Of a stretch of 64,000 bases of DNA, positions 58,666 through 64,000 are shown piece by piece (the stretch's first letter is position 1; the number at the start of each line of letters is the position of its first letter). Source of the stretch: Litoditis marina (taxonomy: Eukaryota; Nematoda; Chromadorea; Rhabditida; Rhabditidae). The stretch covers positions 3,726,978 to 3,790,977 of the forward strand of contig OZ038438.1 in NCBI GenBank assembly GCA_964036275.1, given 5' to 3'. The notes beneath the pieces are model-generated. The model did not search any database. It was not told where the DNA came from and saw only the letters and a list, made by a program, of their open reading frames with translations. The position numbers and the translations under genes are program-made.

Positions 58666-61600
58666 ATGCCTCGGATAGTGCTGTTTCTGAGCGTGGTATG
58701 TTTTTAGATCAACGGTTCCCAGATTATTATTTATACCTGTTTGAAGTGACGAGTCAAATCTGGTTTTCTGTCGCCGAAATCTCGAATTATGTTTGAAACG
58801 CATCCGTCTTAGACTGCGAACACACCAACAAAAACCGAAATACTCATCTTCTTGTTTTTCCAGACCGTAGAAACCTATCGATGTAATGCTTACCCTAGTT
58901 ATTTCCTAGTTTCGCGTTTAGGTGATCGCCACGGCGTATTCCGCATTGGGCGACAATGCAATCATAGAAAAACCCGTGGTAGAGTGCACCGAAGATGCTA
59001 TTGTATTTACTATTAGCACCGCTGGACCATTCAGGTGAGAGATGCTACGTCAAGGGAACTTTGACAAAATATACTGACCTCTATGAAGCAGTTATTGGTA
59101 ATATCGGCTAGGAGCTGCTAGTTGAACTTGCCAAAGAAAGTGTCCAAATGTTTGTATCATGCAAAGGATGTGTACATGGCGTGCTCCAAATCTCCAAACC
59201 AAGTGATGATTGCGAAACTTTATGAAAACAATCTATTCTGACCCCCTATGAGCTAACAGTCATTATCTCAACCTAGTTTTTTGACCGATAAGAAATATAA
59301 TAGTAGTTTTGTAAAATTGTTTTCCCCGAACGCGTAAAGGGGAAAAATCACTGTGATTTTCTGTACTGTAAGGCCGCATTCGTCCTTTTTAGGTTGACGT
59401 TCAACGCCGGCGTTAATAGTGAAGAAAACATACGTATTGACTGGCGTCGGCGTTAAAGCCAATAAAATCGATGCGTATGTTTTCTTCACATTAACGCCGG
59501 CGTTAAACGCCGACGTAAAAAGTATGAAAGCGGCCTAAGGCCCATGTAGAAACCGACATGAACTAATTTGAATAACCGAGCACCATATTGTAGAGGAAGT
59601 ATCTATGTTCGTGGACAGCACGAGCTGGAACCATGCCGCCAGATATACTACTCGAACGACCTAAATGTGGCTTCGTTCTCAGTGAGGATCGGCGACTGCG
59701 CCATGAGACGAATCCGATTGGTGAGAGGAATCAATAAAATCAATAACTCTTTTTGACGACAGATATTCTACGTATAGTCTACGTCTTCCATACTGAAACG
59801 CTTACAGTACACATTTGAACTTCGGAGTGACTGTTTTCTGATGCAAACTTGAATTTTGTCAAGAAAATTCTCGAACACGACTTCCAATAAGGAATCTGAA
59901 TGGGATCAAAGCACCAACACAGGCGATAAACACATAAACTTTGTAACCTGCTCTCCCAATAACTGTAAATTCCAGTTACAACCGCATGGTATCAGCTACA
60001 ACCTGGTGTTTGTCACCACGTTTCACCCACAGTTCATGACCAAGTTGGATCGAGCGTTCAATGTCCGCTGCTTCTATGCACACGCTGATAAAGTGGTGCA
60101 CGTGAACATGGATGTCAGGTCAGTGATAAAAGTTAGAAAACATTCCGAAAAAGGTCTGACATATATTACGGGACAGTTCAAACTTTGCTTAACTACTTGT
60201 GAGGAAAATACATATGATCCATCGAACCGTTGTGGTCAGTTTGGCAGGGGGCGGGGTTTGGCGAGCGTCCAGCTCGTTTGCGCAGCTTTGATCTGCACAC
60301 TCCCTCATATGTCGACGAATAAATGTAGAAAGTACCTGAGAAAATAGAAAAATAGAACATTGTTGAATACAAAGTTTATCCCATTTGTCACCTTTTCCTA
60401 CATTTACAGTGTAGTACAGACAGATCTTACAATAGTACTGTTTTATTCGTTTTGAAACTGAGTAAGCTATTTCAGTTCCATCCCGACCGAGTCGATTGAG
60501 CAGTCGACGACCATTCTGCCGTCCTGTCACTATTCGATCCGCGACGGTTCCGTAGACGGACAGAGGGTGCGCCAGACCGACCTCGGCAGCACATTGGTTC
60601 ACCGATGGGAGTGCGACAATCGTAAGTGAACAGGGGGTTGTAATCTCGCTCATTTTCACTGAGACTTGACAGCGAGCCAATGAATATTTCAAACGTCTTT
60701 AAACCACTTTGGAATTTTCCATTAAACTGCAAATCGCTGTTCAAGGTTGTTAGGTTTCGTATAAAAGAAGTTCATGAAAAAGTCTTCAGAAAACTTATAT
60801 CTCGTGGGAGAAATAGCCATTAAAAAATCTTGGCACGATGTCAATGGGTCTCAGTGGGAATGAAATAAACTATATAACTATGGTTTGGGGGAGATCAGAC
60901 CAAAACTGTGCGTGTCAGTCTCCTATCATGTGTTTGTAGTTCGATTTGCCCGCTGCTCGGATATAAATCGCCGTCTGTGCTGTGATTAAAGTACACACTA
61001 CCAGTCATACCCATCGGAAAGAAGTTCGTACATTAGTTAGATGTATTCATACACAAATTGTACAATGGGACAGATTAGGATGAGAAAGAACGTGATAAAA
61101 TAATTATAGACACTTTGTGGTGAAAGAAATTACATCACGTTGATAAAAACTGTGGATTAGCGACAGTTGTGTCAGATGTGTGGGAGTAGACTGAAAATTG
61201 AATTCGATAGCTCTATCGGTGGATGGAATCAAGTTTTACGTGCAGAAATGCAGAATTAACTCAGAATTCTGTTCTTGTTGAACAGTGTTGTACACAATTA
61301 TATGAATGTGCTCAGTAAAAGATGTACTCAAAAATCTTTTTACACTTGTACACACAATGTACACACTTGTAACTTTTTTATATCACTTCTTTAAGCTCGA
61401 TTCGGTATGCTGGTTCGCAACTGTTTCGTCACGGACGGAGCGGGACTTTCGATCAAAGTCCTTGACGAACGAGGGTAAGGTTTAATTATGGGTTTTCGGA
61501 TTTGCAGGAAATAAAAACTCTCTTGTCTTGAACTTTCACTCACGATACGTCATGTAATGCCTAAGTTTGAAAGGTAGTACGATACGACAGTCTTTTTCAT

Positions 61601-64000
61601 TTGGAGATGTTATAACTACTCCAGACGCCGTATTCCCTAAATGTCGAGAAACTAATTGGGATATGAAAATCGCAGGATGAGGTTGTAGCCGTGATACTGC
61701 TGCATACGGCCTATGATGCGAGGGATGTGTCCATCCGTGGCGAAGAAATTTTCCGGAACACCATCTCTAAACGCTATGAAGTGAACCGAATAAATCTTGA
61801 ATCTTGATGTTTGCAGCTGTCCGATTCCGCTGTCGGTCGCCACCTCGCAACTCGTCTATGACAGCTCGCTCAACCTGGCCTACACCGTGATCGAGGCGTT
61901 CAATTTCCCGGACAGAACGAGTCTCCAGTTCAATTGTCAGATCGCCGTCTGCAGCAAGAGGGACAACGAGTGTCTGGGGGTCACGGTACATACTCTTCTT
62001 CATTCCTACTAACACCCCTACAGTATGATTACAGTACTTTCAGACAGTTCTTTTACGTGAATGTCACTGGAAAGGTTAACAACTTTTGCATTCGACTCTG
62101 ATTTTCCTGATCACAAAGATTTTTTGACAACGTTGAAGCTTGATATAAAAACAAACATGAAATTACTGTAACCTCAGTAGGAATGACGTGAACCACACGA
62201 GAAAAACCTTGAAATTCAAAATAGATAAGTAGTGGTTTCGGTGAAATAAGAATGAAGAATGTGTGTATCGAGTACTGTGTATCTATTAGTGTATTGTGTA
62301 TTTGTGTAAAAAAGTCAGACGTGTATGCAGTATGCATATTGAATTCAAAGGGAGACGTTTTCGATCTTTTTCTGTCTTTTGAAAACAGTTTACCATTTAC
62401 TCAAAATTCAATTCAAACTTATATTGCATACTAATGATGTTATTCTACATTTTGTATTGAAGTACTGTTGCCTACTGTTTTCAGCCACCCAACTGCCCTA
62501 GGGTAACAAGAAATGATTTCCGTCCCAATTCTATAATAGATCCCGAAATCAACCCGACGCAGGTTAGTTTTATGAGAAACCACATTCTACGTCTACGCTT
62601 TGTCTATCATTTAACAAAATTGTCAATATGAAATTTTTTCTGTTCTACGTTTTTCATGTGAGAGAATAACAATAGAAAAAGAATGCCACTTTCATAATTT
62701 TATTGAAGTGACCATCTTCTATATTGTAGAAATGTGTAATACTTTTCCATTCAGGTAGTCGCCACTTTCCAAGGTGCTCTACGTTCGAACAATATTGGAG
62801 AGACTTTGATAGACGGAACTCTCACACCCACGGGTATTAGTGACAACAGGATACCTATTGGTAAGACAAAAATACACACGTGAATGAAACAGTCCAGATA
62901 TGTAGTGAGAAAGCACCAGCAAACGTGTTTTTCGTCCGTGCGTTAGTAAACTCCCTGTTTGACTGATAGTATAGCTAGTATATGCTAACGTCTGGTAAAC
63001 TCTTGTGGTTGGTTCGATTGCCAGACGAGACAGATGTTCATATTTACATATGAAATCACGTAACAAAAACTGATAAAGTTATAAGTATAATATAATGTAA
63101 AATATGAAAATATTGACAAAACCGAATACTTTTTGATTCAGCTTCGATGATTCCGCCGAATGAGTTGGACGAACATCCTTGGAGAAGAGAACAGAACAGC
63201 ATTGACGAGGAAGAAAATATGGAGGGAAATTCAGCGGAAGACGCAAACGTTATGGCGGTCGAACTAAACGAAACTAAACCAGCAGAACAGACACAGGTAA
63301 AGAAATTTAAGTCTGGTCACCACTCGTAACTTTTCAAAGATCTCAAGAATTGATGTCACGTTGTACGCAAACGTTACAAAGTGTCATTCATAAACTACCA
63401 CTTGGAATATTTCTATGTGGTAGCATATCAATCAATGGATCATAATCAGAATTTCATGAGTGCGTCGGATTTTAATTTTATGAGCACACCGTTTTTTATT
63501 CAACATTGTTATAATGAGATTGTAAGCCAGTTCAGTTATAATAATGCAGTAATACAACCGAAATGTTTAAGTTTTCCGAGAAAAGTCCTGCATCCCAATG
63601 GCGAATTCCCACGGTCCCTGGCAATGTTTATCTCCGAGATCAACCGCCGCTCGAAATATTCGTGAAGAGTACGACTCCGTCATCTAGAATCTCTGACAGA
63701 ACGACAAGAGGTCGGACTCACTGTCTCTACGATACTTTAGAGGATGAATGCCTCACGGAAACCTCCAATTAACTATCTTTGGAACGTGTTGGTAATTTAA
63801 GCGATTTTGAGTACTTGAACTATTAATTTGGTGTAGATAGAAAGTTAAAATTCAGTTTTTTCAATGAAATAATAATAATATGGGAACTGTCAATTCATAT
63901 CCTAGTTTCAGAATCTGATGCGCGACTGCGTCGGTTGGCCGACCAAGTAATGGATGTGGAGTCGGACTCCATCTTCGTACGACCTGTAGATGACCTCACA
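58666..64000 (+). CDS. Cuticlin-like ZP-domain protein (3' end beyond window)
   Basis: An apical extracellular matrix protein of the nematode cuticlin/ZP family. Exons: 58666-58695, 58922-59034, 59594-59720, 59976-60118, 60476-60621, 61396-61474, 61817-61985, 62485-62562, 62755-62860, 63142-63296, 63572-63668 (donor uncertain), 63912 onward. The signal peptide is MPRIVLFLSVVIATAYSA. The ZP domain runs from about residue 28 (VVECTEDAIVFTI) through GPFRGSIYVRGQHELEPC, LQPHGISYN, FHPQFMTKLDRAFNVRCFY, WECDNPRFGMLVRNCFVTD, KVLDERGCPIPL and FNCQIAVCSKRDNEC to about 280, with the expected Cys pattern. A hydrophilic, acidic tail follows (IDEEENMEGNSAEDAN). A transmembrane helix and cleavage site would lie past the window. 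The exon at 59976 could start earlier (phase-0 AG at 59889), adding about 29 residues. Confidence 0.88.
59371..59538. mobile_element. Palindromic MITE, GGCCGC...TTAACGCCGGCGTT family (copy 2)
   Basis: AGGCCGCATTCG at the left and GAAAGCGGCCT at the right, with repeated CAACGCCGGCGTTAA stems and GTGAAGAAAACATACG as a further inverted pair. It lies in the ZP gene's second intron. Confidence 0.85.

Noticed and set aside
59856..60347. 163-codon frame as a single-exon gene
   Set aside because: Only 59976-60118 is coding, as an exon of the ZP-domain gene; the rest is flanking intron read through.
62930..63045. tRNA-like sequence with GGTTCGATTGCC in a ZP-gene intron
   Set aside because: The B-box is imperfect and no convincing A-box or arms were found.

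Overview
This window reads as nuclear DNA of a Caenorhabditis-like nematode. The evidence is short introns with TTTCAG-type acceptors, probable spliced-leader acceptors just upstream of start codons, and recognisable worm gene families. It is also rich in short palindromic DNA transposons. No prokaryotic operon, rRNA, CRISPR array or intact tRNA gene was seen. All gene models were assembled by eye from splice sites, reading phase and protein similarity; the phases close for every model given as an exon list except where stated.

Layout. 1-5.2 kb (minus): the 5' two-thirds or so of a SIN3 co-repressor gene, running off the left edge. 5.73-11.51 kb: a 5.8-kb element bounded by ~200-bp inverted repeats, with no recognised transposase but with phase-compatible exon-like islands. 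11.96-34.88 kb (minus): a tandem array of five related genes (copies A, B, D, C, E by coordinate). Each encodes, or once encoded, a ~185-residue RING1-IBR protein that stops right after the last IBR zinc ligand, so the catalytic RING2 of RBR ubiquitin ligases is missing. E is complete, A and C nearly so, B has lost an upstream exon and D is a pseudogene. The array is riddled with minisatellites, MITEs, tRNA-like repeats and a fresh non-autonomous LTR element.

36.07-41.27 kb (minus): a complete 13-exon SLC17-type major facilitator transporter; a broken copy of its last exon lies inside the array at 23.8-24.05 kb. 44.05-46.90 kb (plus): a secreted Gly/Ala/Gln/Tyr-rich protein, probably cuticular, built from duplicated exons. 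49.52-51.50 kb (plus): a 70-residue, highly charged protein of unknown function. 52.44-54.41 kb (plus): a MICOS subunit MIC13/QIL1-like protein. 58.67-64.0 kb (plus): a cuticlin-like ZP-domain protein, running off the right edge.

The most unusual content is the RING1-IBR array. Copies A-D share an intron with a non-canonical GC-AG boundary that splits a zinc-ligand pair, while copy E has a GT donor at the same place. The other genes look like ordinary neighbours in chromatin regulation, transport, mitochondria and cuticle; nothing in the sequence links them into one pathway.
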